Source: HLUCCA09 sp039822045 (lineage in GTDB: Bacteria > Pseudomonadota > Alphaproteobacteria > Rhodobacterales > Rhodobacteraceae). Taken from it: a stretch of 64,000 bases of DNA. Position 1 is the stretch's first letter; the number at the start of each line of letters is the position of its first letter. The translations under genes were made by a program, and so were the position numbers. Below, piece by piece: positions 52,001 to 60,373 of the stretch. The notes below the pieces were generated by a model. That model had not been told where the DNA came from and searched no databases. It saw only the letters and a program-made list of their open reading frames with translations. The stretch spans positions 1 to 64,000 of the forward strand of contig JBCBMY010000017.1 of NCBI GenBank assembly GCA_039822045.1. The letters run 5' to 3'.

Positions 52001-52848
52001 GCCACCGCGTCGACAAAGGCGGCGGTCAGCACGCCGTCGAAGACGTGCGAGGTCGGGCCGGTCATCCAGACGCCATCCTCACGCCAGTCGATGCCCAGGG
52101 TCCCGCCATCGACCTCGACCCGAACGGAATTCTCCGTCATGCCCCGGCGCGCGGCCGCAACGGCGGCGGCACAGGCGCAAGAGCCCGAGGCAAGAGTGAT
52201 GCCGGTGCCGCGCTCCCAGATCCGCAACCGCAGCGTATCGCGCGACAAGACCTGCACGATCTCGACATTCGTGCGCTCGGGATAAAGCGGGTGCGTTTCA
52301 TGCGCGGCGCCGAACTCCGCCAAGTCGACTGCGCCGACATCGCCAACGAAGAAGGTGCAATGGGGGTTGCCCATGCCGGTGGCCACAGGATCGCCAGGGA
52401 TGGGGAGATGCAGAAGATCGACCTCACGCGCCAGCGGGATCGCATGCCAGTCGAGCACCGGCCGGCCCATATTGACGCGGGTGAGACCGTCGCCTGCATC
52501 CTCGCATGGGAGGAGCCCACGCTCGGTACGCAAGGGAAAGGCGTCCTCGCCGCTCTCGTCCATCAGATAGCGCGCAACACAGCGGGTGGCATTGCCACAG
52601 GCGGCCGAGAGCGAGCCGTCGGCATTATAGAAGGTGAGCCGGGCCATCGCGCCCGGATCCGGCTCGATGACCGCAAGCTGGTCGAAACCGACGCCGCGAT
52701 GCCGGTCGCCCAGCGCGCGCGCGAGCGCGGGCGTGACGCTGCGCGGGGCGCCCCGGGCGTCGACGACAACGAAGTCGTTGCCAAGGCCGTGCATTTTCAT
52801 GAACGGCAAGCCAGCAGCGGCAATGGATTCGGGCATCGTGCGGGTCAT
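51997..52848 (-). CDS. dapF: Diaminopimelate epimerase
   Basis: About 283 residues. It interconverts LL- and meso-diaminopimelate for lysine and peptidoglycan synthesis. Motifs are FMKMHGLGNDFVVVDAR, the first catalytic Cys in NADGSLSAACGNATRC (C83 with this start), and the second in LASGSCACAAAVAAARRG. The ATG at 52848 is a compromise: in-frame ATGs at 52836 and 52902 exist and none has a clear ribosome site. The gene is coupled to mtaB by a 4-bp overlap. Confidence 0.92.
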   Translation of the reverse strand: MTRTMPESIAAAGLPFMKMHGLGNDFVVVDARGAPRSVTPALARALGDRHRGVGFDQLAVIEPDPGAMARLTFYNADGSLSAACGNATRCVARYLMDESGEDAFPLRTERGLLPCEDAGDGLTRVNMGRPVLDWHAIPLAREVDLLHLPIPGDPVATGMGNPHCTFFVGDVGAVDLAEFGAAHETHPLYPERTNVEIVQVLSRDTLRLRIWERGTGITLASGSCACAAAVAAARRGMTENSVRVEVDGGTLGIDWREDGVWMTGPTSHVFDGVLTAAFVDAVA

Positions 52849-52946
52849 GGCGCGCCGATATACGCACGCGACGGCATGGATGCCAGCCCGCAAGGTTTTC
52901 ACGCTTGACCGACCGCAGCGCTTTCCCTACACGGACGGCCTCGAGT

Positions 52947-53022
52947 GGGCCGTTAGCTCAGTTGGTAGAGCAACTGACTTTTAATCAGTGGGTCGCTGGT
53001 TCGAGCCCAGCACGGCTCACCA
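52947..53022 (+). tRNA. tRNA-Lys (anticodon TTT)
   Basis: A complete 76-nt cloverleaf including encoded CCA: acceptor GGGCCGT pairs with ACGGCTC, the D-arm contains AGCTCAGTTGGTAGAGC, the anticodon stem ACTGA/TCAGT encloses loop CTTTTAA with anticodon TTT at 52980-52982, and the T-arm is CTGGTTCGAGCCCAG. There is no nearby duplicated 3' end, so no island is attached to it. Confidence 0.98.
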
Positions 53023-53249
53023 CTGTTTTCGATAACTTCACGGACTCTCAGACCCGTCCAACTGCTGCTATGTCCGCTTCGGGGGACATCGGGGAGGCGC
53101 GGCGCCTAACCTGGAGCCTTTGGGTGGTCCGTGCACGACTGATCCTTGCAGTCCTAGTTTTTGCGCTCCGGTGAGGGCCCGCTTGACGTGGGTCATGGGC
53201 AGGTGCCGCCGGCCGACCCTAGTGTGTCGGCCGAAGGAGGACCGTCCAA

Positions 53250-55619
53250 ATGAACATCATCTGGTTTGAAGATCTCAGGCGGTCAGACGTGGACCGGGTC
53301 GGCGGCAAGAACGCGTCGCTTGGCGAAATGGTCTCGGAGTTGGGATCGAAGGGCATTCGCGTACCGCCAGGATTTGCAACGACGGCCGACGCGTTTCGGC
53401 AGTTTCTTGGCGACAACGCCCTGACTGACGTGATTGCAGGCCACATCGCAGACCTCGAAGCCGATCGGCGCACATTGCAGGATGTAGGTGCCGCGATCCG
53501 TGGGGCGATCGAGGCGGGAGATCTGCCGGAGGGTATCCGGCAAGACATTGTCGCCGCCTATCGCGAGCTTGGAACTCGCACCGGTCGGACCTCGCCGTCC
53601 GTTGCGGTCAGATCGAGTGCAACGGCGGAGGACCTGCCGGACGCGAGCTTTGCCGGCCAGCAGGAGACCTTTTTGAATGTGGAGGGCGAAGAGGCGCTGC
53701 TGGTTGCGTGCCGCAAGTGCTTTGCGTCGCTCTTCACGGATCGGGCGATCACCTATCGCACGATCCAGGGCTTCGACCATGCCGCTGTCGCGCTCTCGGT
53801 CGGCGTGCAACTCATGGTGCGGGCGGATGAGGGAGGCTCGGGCGTGATGTTCTCCATCGACACCGAGTCCGGCTTCGATCAGGTCGTCCTGATCACGGCG
53901 GCATGGGGCCTGGGCGAAAACGTCGTGCAGGGCGCCGTCGATCCCGACGAATACGAGGTCTACAAGCCCTTCCTCGCCACGCCGGGGACCGTTCCGATCA
54001 TCGAGAAAGCCCTCGGCGCCAAAGAGATCAAGATGATCTTTGCCGGCGATGGGCGGATGACCCGCAACGTCTCGACGTCAAAGGCCGAGCGTGGGCTCTT
54101 TGTTCTTTCCGATGACGAGATCCTCGAACTCGCCAAGTACGCCACGACCATTGAAGCGCATTACGGGCTGGCGATGGACATCGAGTGGGCGCGCGATGGC
54201 GCGGATGGCGAACTCTATATCGTGCAGGCCCGACCGGAAACGGTGCAGTCCAAGAAGCAGCTGGGATCGATGAAGAGCTATGCCGTCGCGAACAAGGGCA
54301 AGGTCCTGCTCGATGGGCTCAGCGTCGGGAATGCGGCCGCAGCCGGAGAGGTGTGCATCATCGAAAGTGCGGCCGACATCGACAGGTTCGTCGACGGCGC
54401 CGTCCTTGTCACCGGGACCACGGATCCCGACTGGGTGCCTGTGATGAAACGCGCCGCCGCCATTATCACCGACCATGGCGGGCGGACGTCTCACGCGGCG
54501 ATCGTCAGTCGCGAGTTGGGGTTACCGGCCATCGTCGGGACCGGATCCGCCACCCACGACCTCTATGATGGCCAGCTTGTGACCGTCGATTGCGCCGAGG
54601 GAGACCGGGGTGAGGTGCTTGAAGGTGCGGCGGATATCGAGGTTGAAGATCTCGCGCTGTCGGATCTGCCGGATACCCGCACCCGATCGATGCTGAACAT
54701 CGCCAACCCGTCGACGGCCGCGCGGTGGTGGCGCTTGCCCGCCGATGGTGTTGGCCTGGCCCGGATGGAGTTCGTCATTTCGAACGAGATCCGCGTCCAT
54801 CCCCTGGCGCTCACCCGCTACGACACCTTGACCGACGAGACCGTGAAGGCGGGCATCGACCTTCTGACCCGAGGATACAGCAGCCGCGACGAGTACTTCG
54901 TCCAGAAGCTGTCCATGGGGCTTGCCCGTATCGCCGCGACTTGGCACCCAAATCCGATCATTATCCGCCTGTCGGACTTCAAGACCAACGAATATGCCGA
55001 TCTCCTTGGGGGACGCGGGTTTGAGCCCCACGAGGAAAACCCGATGATCGGCTTCCGTGGCGCGTCACGCTACTACAGCGCGCACTACGCCGACGGGTTC
55101 GCGCTGGAATGCCGCGCGATCCGACGGCTGCGCGAGGATATGGGCTTCACCAATGCCCATATCATGGTTCCGTTCTGCCGCACTCCCGAAGAGGCTGATC
55201 GCGTGCTGGAAGTCATGCGGGGACACGGGCTCGTCCGCGGCGAGAATGGTCTGCAGTTCTATGTCATGTGCGAAGTCCCGTCGAACGTGATCCTGGCCGA
55301 CGCGTTTGCCGACCGGTTCGATGGCTTTTCCATCGGTTCCAATGATCTCACTCAACTGACGCTGGGCGTGGATCGAGACAGCGAACAGCTTGCCGAGCTT
55401 TTCGACGAACGCGATCCCGCCGTGGTCTGGATGATCCGGGAAGTCGTGCGGCGCGCCCATGCCAAAGGCGCCAAGGTGGGCTTTTGCGGTCAGGCCCCGT
55501 CCAACGATCCCGAGTTCGCCCACATTCTTGTCGAGGCGGGGATCGACAGTATCTCCGTGACGCCGGACGCCTTCGCCAAGGTCAAGGAGCAGATCGCGGA
55601 AGCTGAAGGCGCACTCTGA
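53250..55619 (+). CDS. ppsA: Phosphoenolpyruvate synthase
   Basis: 789 residues. It makes PEP from pyruvate and ATP, releasing AMP and phosphate, and feeds gluconeogenesis. The N-terminal ATP-grasp/PPDK domain (GGKNASLGEMVSELGSKGIR, VRSSATAEDLPDASFAGQQE) is followed by the swivelling domain with the phosphorylated His415 in DHGGRTSHAAIVSRELGLPA. The C-terminal PEP-binding TIM barrel contains FSIGSNDLTQLTLGVDRDS and GFCGQAPSN. AAGGAGG precedes the ATG at 53250. The tRNA-Lys lies 227 bp upstream. Confidence 0.94.
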   Translation: MNIIWFEDLRRSDVDRVGGKNASLGEMVSELGSKGIRVPPGFATTADAFRQFLGDNALTDVIAGHIADLEADRRTLQDVGAAIRGAIEAGDLPEGIRQDIVAAYRELGTRTGRTSPSVAVRSSATAEDLPDASFAGQQETFLNVEGEEALLVACRKCFASLFTDRAITYRTIQGFDHAAVALSVGVQLMVRADEGGSGVMFSIDTESGFDQVVLITAAWGLGENVVQGAVDPDEYEVYKPFLATPGTVPIIEKALGAKEIKMIFAGDGRMTRNVSTSKAERGLFVLSDDEILELAKYATTIEAHYGLAMDIEWARDGADGELYIVQARPETVQSKKQLGSMKSYAVANKGKVLLDGLSVGNAAAAGEVCIIESAADIDRFVDGAVLVTGTTDPDWVPVMKRAAAIITDHGGRTSHAAIVSRELGLPAIVGTGSATHDLYDGQLVTVDCAEGDRGEVLEGAADIEVEDLALSDLPDTRTRSMLNIANPSTAARWWRLPADGVGLARMEFVISNEIRVHPLALTRYDTLTDETVKAGIDLLTRGYSSRDEYFVQKLSMGLARIAATWHPNPIIIRLSDFKTNEYADLLGGRGFEPHEENPMIGFRGASRYYSAHYADGFALECRAIRRLREDMGFTNAHIMVPFCRTPEEADRVLEVMRGHGLVRGENGLQFYVMCEVPSNVILADAFADRFDGFSIGSNDLTQLTLGVDRDSEQLAELFDERDPAVVWMIREVVRRAHAKGAKVGFCGQAPSNDPEFAHILVEAGIDSISVTPDAFAKVKEQIAEAEGAL

Positions 55620-55746
55620 CAGGGGGCGAACACCCAAAGCGCGACGCGGATCGGCCGCTGCGTTCGGATGTCTCCCATGCGGCGCGGGGCCGCGTCGTGG
55701 CCGCGCGCTATGTCAGGCGCGACCCAGTGAACGTGCGGGCCATCGA

Positions 55747-56898
55747 TCATCGACCCACATCGTTCGCGCCCGGGGTTGGGTCGGCACGGCGCCGCACGAG
55801 GCGGCGGCGCAGGGCCTCGGCGACAAGGCCCGCGATCAGACCGATGAGTGCGCCACCCGCGAAGGTGGCCACCGTCGCAGCGGCAATCACGGGCTGACAA
55901 TCGCGCCGGGCGTCGAACATGCGTTTGGTCAAAATGAGATCGAGCGCGGCAAGGGCCAGGAGTGCGCCGATCGCGGCTGGCGGGATCTGCTGAAGCAGGT
56001 CCAGAATTGCAGGGCCGGCAGCGGCGGAGGCCAGACACAGAGCGGCCAGCACTAGGGGGGCGCCTATGCCCCGCGCGCCGAAGCGATGGTGGGCGGCGAC
56101 CCCGCCCGCGCCGTGGCACATGGGCATTGCGCCGAGCGGTGCCAGGAAAAGGTTCAGCGCCCCGCTGGTGGCCGCGAGCCTGCGCTCGCTGACGGTGCGC
56201 TGGGCCACCGGGAACAGCGCATGCGACACGGCCACGGTCACGACCACGGCGTTCAACAGCGTGAGCGGAAGTTGCGCCGCGACGGCCGCAGCCACCGCTC
56301 CTGGATGGGCCGCGCCCATTGGAGGCTGCAGGTCTGGTCCCGCCAGTTCATCCATCCCGGGCACGACCGGCGCAAGCGCAACGGCCCCCACGACGACGAC
56401 AAGCGCCCAAGGCCCCCGGCGCCAGACATAGGCGAGCGACAAAACGCCCAGCGCCGGTGCGGCGATCCGCCAGTCCGTGCCCATCATGCGAAGGGCCAGC
56501 ATCAATAGCATCAGGCCGAGGCCCGCCTGCAAGCCAGTGACCACCGATTGCGGAATGGCCCGTGCGGCACGTCCGAGCGCCGGCAGGGCCGCGAACCCCA
56601 GGAGGGCCGCGCCAACGATCGCCCCCGCCCATGCGATGCCTTGCGCGCCGAGACCTCCGGCCAGGATCATGGCCCCGATGGCCTTCATCGGTTGCACTGC
56701 AATGGGCGCGCGATAGACGACTGCAACCACTGCGTAGGCTGCCCCGAGGCCCAATAAAACCGGCGTCGGCGCAAGAAGGCCGGCCGCCAGCGTCGCCACG
56801 AGATAGGGAAGAAGCATCCCGAGATCGCCAAATGCGCCCGAGACCTCGCCCACGACCGTGGGCTGGTCGTCTGAACCGCGTTTCACCTCAACGGTCAC
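55747..56898 (-). CDS. MOT1-like molybdate/sulfate transporter (SulP-related)
   Basis: About 383 residues with ten or more membrane segments. The family hallmarks GAFGDLGMLLPYLVATLA at the N-terminus and APLGAMPMCHGAGGVAAHHR in the C-terminal half are those of the MOT1 (MFS_MOT1) group. Eukaryotic members carry high-affinity molybdate uptake; bacterial ones are barely studied. The GTG at 56898 was chosen because GAGGAGG lies ten bases upstream. It is divergent from tupBCA across 134 bp, so an oxyanion role is well supported. Confidence 0.82.
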   Translation of the reverse strand: MTVEVKRGSDDQPTVVGEVSGAFGDLGMLLPYLVATLAAGLLAPTPVLLGLGAAYAVVAVVYRAPIAVQPMKAIGAMILAGGLGAQGIAWAGAIVGAALLGFAALPALGRAARAIPQSVVTGLQAGLGLMLLMLALRMMGTDWRIAAPALGVLSLAYVWRRGPWALVVVVGAVALAPVVPGMDELAGPDLQPPMGAAHPGAVAAAVAAQLPLTLLNAVVVTVAVSHALFPVAQRTVSERRLAATSGALNLFLAPLGAMPMCHGAGGVAAHHRFGARGIGAPLVLAALCLASAAAGPAILDLLQQIPPAAIGALLALAALDLILTKRMFDARRDCQPVIAAATVATFAGGALIGLIAGLVAEALRRRLVRRRADPTPGANDVGR

Positions 56899-56966
56899 GA
56901 CCGCTGACCCTCCTCTCACCCCCGGAGCCTAGGCTAGCTCGCGGGGCAGGGCTTGAGAAGCGCGGC

Positions 56967-56980
56967 GAAAGGCGCCTTTC
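56967..56980. promoter_or_regulatory. Perfect 14-bp palindrome between the MOT1-like gene and tupB
   Basis: GAAAGGC/GCCTTTC forms a gapless 14-bp palindrome, 69 bp upstream of the MOT1-like GTG and 53 bp before the tupB start. A second small inverted repeat (TGCA-n6-TGCA) follows at about 56987-57000. Either may be an operator for the HTH/PBP regulator downstream of tupA. Confidence 0.5.
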
Positions 56981-57032
56981 TCGGACTGCATTTTTGTGCA
57001 TTCCTTCCCAGGAGGGAGAGGAACCACAGAAT

Positions 57033-57740
57033 TTGACAAGCTTCGCAGATATCCTGGGAGAGGCGCTTCGCCTGATCCTGATCTGGGATCCGGATCTGAT
57101 GGAGATCATCGGCCTGTCGTTGCGTGTGACGCTGACGGCCGTGGCCCTCGCCTGTCTGATCGGCCTGCCGCTCGGGGCGGCAGTGGGCGCGTTCCGATTT
57201 TGGGGCCGGGCACCCGTTGCGCTCGCCCTCAACGCGCTCATGGGGTTGCCGCCGGTTGTGGTCGGGCTTGTGGTCTATCTGATGCTGTCGGCGTCCGGGC
57301 CACTTGGCCCGCTCGGGCTCCTCTACACGCCGACGGCCATGATCATTGCGCAGACCATCCTCGTGACGCCCATCGTAGCGGCGCTGACCAAGCAGGTGGT
57401 GGAGGATCTGCACTCGGAATATTCCGAGCAGTTCGCGTCCCTGGGCGTCGGCGGCGCCAGTCGGATGGGCGCTTTGCTCTGGGATGCACGCTATAGCCTC
57501 CTCACGGTTGCTCTGGCCGGCTTTGGCCGTGCGGTGGCCGAAGTGGGCGCCGTTCTGATCGTCGGCGGCAACATAAACCACGTGACGCGCACTATGACGA
57601 CGTCGATTGCGCTGGAGACCTCGAAGGGCAACCTTCAGCTGGCGCTGGCGCTTGGTGTCGTGCTGCTCATGCTCGCCCTGATTGTAAACGCGATGGTGAT
57701 GGCGGTGCGCGCCTCGGCCGTGAGGAGCGCCTATGCTTAG
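57033..57740 (+). CDS. tupB: Tungstate ABC transporter permease
   Basis: About 235 residues, five to six membrane helices, CysW/TupB type: LSLRVTLTAVALACLIGLPL near the start, then LMGLPPVVVGLVVYLMLS and the EAA-like loop ASLGVGGASRMGALLWDARY. The C-terminal signature AEVGAVLIVGGNINHVTRTM is typical of TupB. The likely start is the TTG at 57033 (GGAGGGAGAGG upstream). It overlaps tupC by 8 bp. Confidence 0.87.
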   Translation: MTSFADILGEALRLILIWDPDLMEIIGLSLRVTLTAVALACLIGLPLGAAVGAFRFWGRAPVALALNALMGLPPVVVGLVVYLMLSASGPLGPLGLLYTPTAMIIAQTILVTPIVAALTKQVVEDLHSEYSEQFASLGVGGASRMGALLWDARYSLLTVALAGFGRAVAEVGAVLIVGGNINHVTRTMTTSIALETSKGNLQLALALGVVLLMLALIVNAMVMAVRASAVRSAYA

Positions 57741-58533
57741 ATTGGTGCCCCCAGCCAACGCCGTGCCGGTCAGCCTGCTGGACAGCGACGGAGCCGTTGA
57801 GGCGCCGACGCTCCTGAGCACCGAGGCTCTGCGCTTCGGGGCGCGAGGCCAGCCCCTGATCGACAATGTGACATTGCAGATCCGGCAGGGCCGGCGCACG
57901 GTGGTTCTGGGCGAAAACGGCGCGGGCAAGAGCCTCCTCCTGCGCCTCCTGCACGGGCTCATCCGGCCAACGAGCGGGCAGGTGAGGTGGCGGGGCGCAC
58001 CCCTCGACGGCGGTGCACGGCGCGCACAAGCAATGGTATTTCAAAGACCGGTGATGCTGCGCCGGTCGGTCCTTTCGAACCTGACATTCGCATTGACCGC
58101 ACGCGGCATCCGGGGCGCAGAGCGGCGGGAGCGGGCCGAACATGCCCTTGAGCGCGCGCGTCTCACCGACCTTGCCCATCGCCCGGCCCGGGTGCTGTCG
58201 GGCGGCGAGCAGCAACGGCTTGCCATCGCGCGCGCCCTGGCCTGTGCGCCGGACGTGCTGTTCCTCGACGAACCGACGGCCAGCCTCGACCCGCCATCGA
58301 CACATGCCATTGAGGCGTTGATCCACGAGGCCCATGCGGCGGGCATCACCATCGTTCTGGTAACGCACGACCAGGGCCAGGCGCGCAGGATCGGGCAGGA
58401 CGCTGTGTTTCTGTGTGCCGGCCGCGTGGCCGAAACGGGATCTGCGCCGCGGGTCCTCGGCGCACCCCGCTCGGCAGCGGCCAGGGCATGGGTCGACGGG
58501 CGGCTTTTTCTAGAGGCACCCGAGGCCCGGTAG
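57733..58533 (+). CDS. tupC: Tungstate ABC transporter ATP-binding protein
   Basis: 266 residues with Walker A VLGENGAGKSLLLRLL, signature LSGGEQQRLAIARALA, Walker B VLFLDEPTASLDPPS and the switch His in IVLVTHDQGQARR. The Walker A Ser-Leu in place of the usual Ser-Thr (GAGKSLL) is also seen in related oxyanion importers. The first 30 residues before the cassette are an extension. It overlaps tupB and is followed by tupA after 23 bp. Confidence 0.88.
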   Translation: MLRLVPPANAVPVSLLDSDGAVEAPTLLSTEALRFGARGQPLIDNVTLQIRQGRRTVVLGENGAGKSLLLRLLHGLIRPTSGQVRWRGAPLDGGARRAQAMVFQRPVMLRRSVLSNLTFALTARGIRGAERRERAEHALERARLTDLAHRPARVLSGGEQQRLAIARALACAPDVLFLDEPTASLDPPSTHAIEALIHEAHAAGITIVLVTHDQGQARRIGQDAVFLCAGRVAETGSAPRVLGAPRSAAARAWVDGRLFLEAPEAR

Positions 58534-58556
58534 CCGAACATGCGGGAGAGCGCGGC

Positions 58557-59381
58557 GTGCGGATAAGTGGCCTTTTGGGGGTGTTCGCTGCGGCGGCCCT
58601 CAGCATTTCATCCATCGCGCCCGCATGGGCGGACGACTTCATCGTGGTGCAGTCCACCACGTCGACCCAGAATTCCGGCCTGTTCGATCATCTTCTGCCG
58701 CTCTTTGAGGCCGAGGCCGGGATCGAGGTGCGTGTGGTGGCGGTTGGTACGGGACAGGCGATCCGCAATGCGGCGAACGGCGATGGCGACGTTCTGTTCG
58801 TTCATGCGACGGCGGCCGAAGAGACGTTCGTTGCCGAAGGCCACGGGCGCGCGCGGTCGAATGTGATGTACAACGACTTCGTCATCGTGGGGCCCGTGGA
58901 CGACCCCGCGGGCGTGAGCGGAATGACAGACGCCGTTGACGCGCTGGCGGCGATTGCCGCAGCCGAGGCGCCGTTCGCCTCGCGCGGGGACGATAGCGGG
59001 ACGCACAAGGCCGAGCTGCGGCTCTGGGCAGAGACCGAGGTCGACGTCGCGGCGGCCTCGGGCACCTGGTATCGCGAGACGGGGTCAGGGATGGGCGCGA
59101 CGCTCAATGTCGGCATCGCCATGGGCGCTTATATGATGACGGACCGCGCCACATGGATCGCCTTTTCCAACAAGGGCGGCCACACCGTGGCCGTTGAGGG
59201 GGATCCGCGCATGTTCAACCAGTATGGGATCATCGCGGTAGACCCCGAACGGCATCCCAATGTGAAAGCCGATCTCGCACAGCGCTTTGTCGACTGGGTG
59301 CTGTCAGAGGAGGGCCAGACCGCGATTGCGGCCTACCGCGTCGACGGGCAACAGCTGTTCTTTCCGAACGCCGGCGAGTGA
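58557..59381 (+). CDS. tupA: Tungstate-binding periplasmic protein
   Basis: 274 residues with a signal peptide ending APAWA before DDFIVV. The mature protein begins with the TupA hallmark VQSTTSTQNSGLFDHLLPLF. Later family sequences are VGTGQAIRNAANGDGDVLFV, FVIVGPVDDPAGV and SRGDDSGTHKAEL. TupA proteins bind tungstate with very high affinity and discriminate it from molybdate better than ModA does. The GTG at 58557 has GGGAGAG upstream. It ends 9 bp from the convergent regulator gene. Confidence 0.92.
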   Translation: MRISGLLGVFAAAALSISSIAPAWADDFIVVQSTTSTQNSGLFDHLLPLFEAEAGIEVRVVAVGTGQAIRNAANGDGDVLFVHATAAEETFVAEGHGRARSNVMYNDFVIVGPVDDPAGVSGMTDAVDALAAIAAAEAPFASRGDDSGTHKAELRLWAETEVDVAAASGTWYRETGSGMGATLNVGIAMGAYMMTDRATWIAFSNKGGHTVAVEGDPRMFNQYGIIAVDPERHPNVKADLAQRFVDWVLSEEGQTAIAAYRVDGQQLFFPNAGE

Positions 59382-59390
59382 GCGATCCGC

Positions 59391-60272
59391 CTAGGGCGAC
59401 AGCCAGCGGACCGCGCCCGCCTCGGCCAGGTCATAGCCCCCCATGGCCGCGGCCTTGTCGCGGAATGTGTCGGTGCGGCTGAAGGTGAACAGGGTCTGGG
59501 CGGCTTCAGTGAAATAGAAGCGCCGGTCGACGAGAAGATCGAAACGCTCCGACCGGAGGGGAAGGAAATCAAGATGGAACTGCCGCGCCATGGCCTCGAT
59601 GCCGAGCGCTGCATCGGCCTCGCCGGCCGAGATCGCCGCCGCGGCCTCGCCTTCCGTTCGGGCGAGGCCGGTGGACGGAACGATGTCGGCCGCGTCCAGC
59701 CCCGCCTCGGCCATGAGGTCGTCGAAGAGCGCGGCGGCGCCGGCGCCGGGCTGTCGCAGCACGACCCGTCGCGCGCGGAGGTCGGCAAAGCGTCGAACCT
59801 GGCCCGACACGTCGGGTGCCAGCAGCAGACCCCGCGCGCGCACCGCCCACCCCACGAGGACCGCGCCCGAGAGACCGCGCGCCGAGACTGTCTGGGTGTT
59901 CCAGCCCTCAGCCTCGGGGACGTGGAGCCCCGCGAGAGCGACGCTGCCCGCGGCGAATGCGTCAAGCCCATCGAGGCTTCCGTTCCAAAGAGCAGCCAGG
60001 CCCGCACCGGACGCACGGATGGCCCAATCCAGAAGTGGATCATGCGAGCCCGAAACGACAGCGGGCCGCTCCGAGCCCGGGGCCTCGGCCTCGCCTTCGA
60101 TCCAGGCGGTGATCTCGGAGACCGGAAAAAGCAGCTTGCCCGTAATCCGCCGGTGCGGGATCTCGCCGGCCGCCGCGAGGTCATAGACCTTGCGCTCCTT
60201 AACGCGCAGGAGGTCGGCCACCTCCTTGGTGGTCAGGTAGCGGGGGGTCGGGGGCGTCATCGTTGGAAACAT
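59391..60272 (-). CDS. Regulator with excisionase-type HTH and periplasmic-binding-like domain
   Basis: About 293 residues. The N-terminus is a MerR-like/excisionase HTH (YLTTKEVADLLRVKERKVYD, then RRITGKLLFPVSEITAWIEG). The rest is a PBP-like ligand domain (VLRQPGAGAAALFDDLMAEA, IEAMARQFHLDFLPLRSERF), as in ModE-independent molybdate/tungstate regulators. It faces the end of tupA, so it probably senses tungstate or molybdate and controls the tup and MOT1-like genes. The start is uncertain: ATGs at 60260, 60272 and 60299 are all in frame. Confidence 0.8.
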   Translation of the reverse strand: MFPTMTPPTPRYLTTKEVADLLRVKERKVYDLAAAGEIPHRRITGKLLFPVSEITAWIEGEAEAPGSERPAVVSGSHDPLLDWAIRASGAGLAALWNGSLDGLDAFAAGSVALAGLHVPEAEGWNTQTVSARGLSGAVLVGWAVRARGLLLAPDVSGQVRRFADLRARRVVLRQPGAGAAALFDDLMAEAGLDAADIVPSTGLARTEGEAAAAISAGEADAALGIEAMARQFHLDFLPLRSERFDLLVDRRFYFTEAAQTLFTFSRTDTFRDKAAAMGGYDLAEAGAVRWLSP

Positions 60273-60373
60273 GTCGTCAGCCTGTCCGTCGGGCGCCATG
60301 ATCCGCTGGAACCGGGTGGTGAGCAAGGGGGCATCCAGGGGCACAATGGGGCTTCGAGGGGCGGCTCGGCGGA

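Noticed and set aside
52947..53022. tRNA-Lys as an island attachment site
   Set aside because: The tRNA is intact, no repeated 3' end or integrase is nearby, and both flanks carry core genes (dapF, ppsA).
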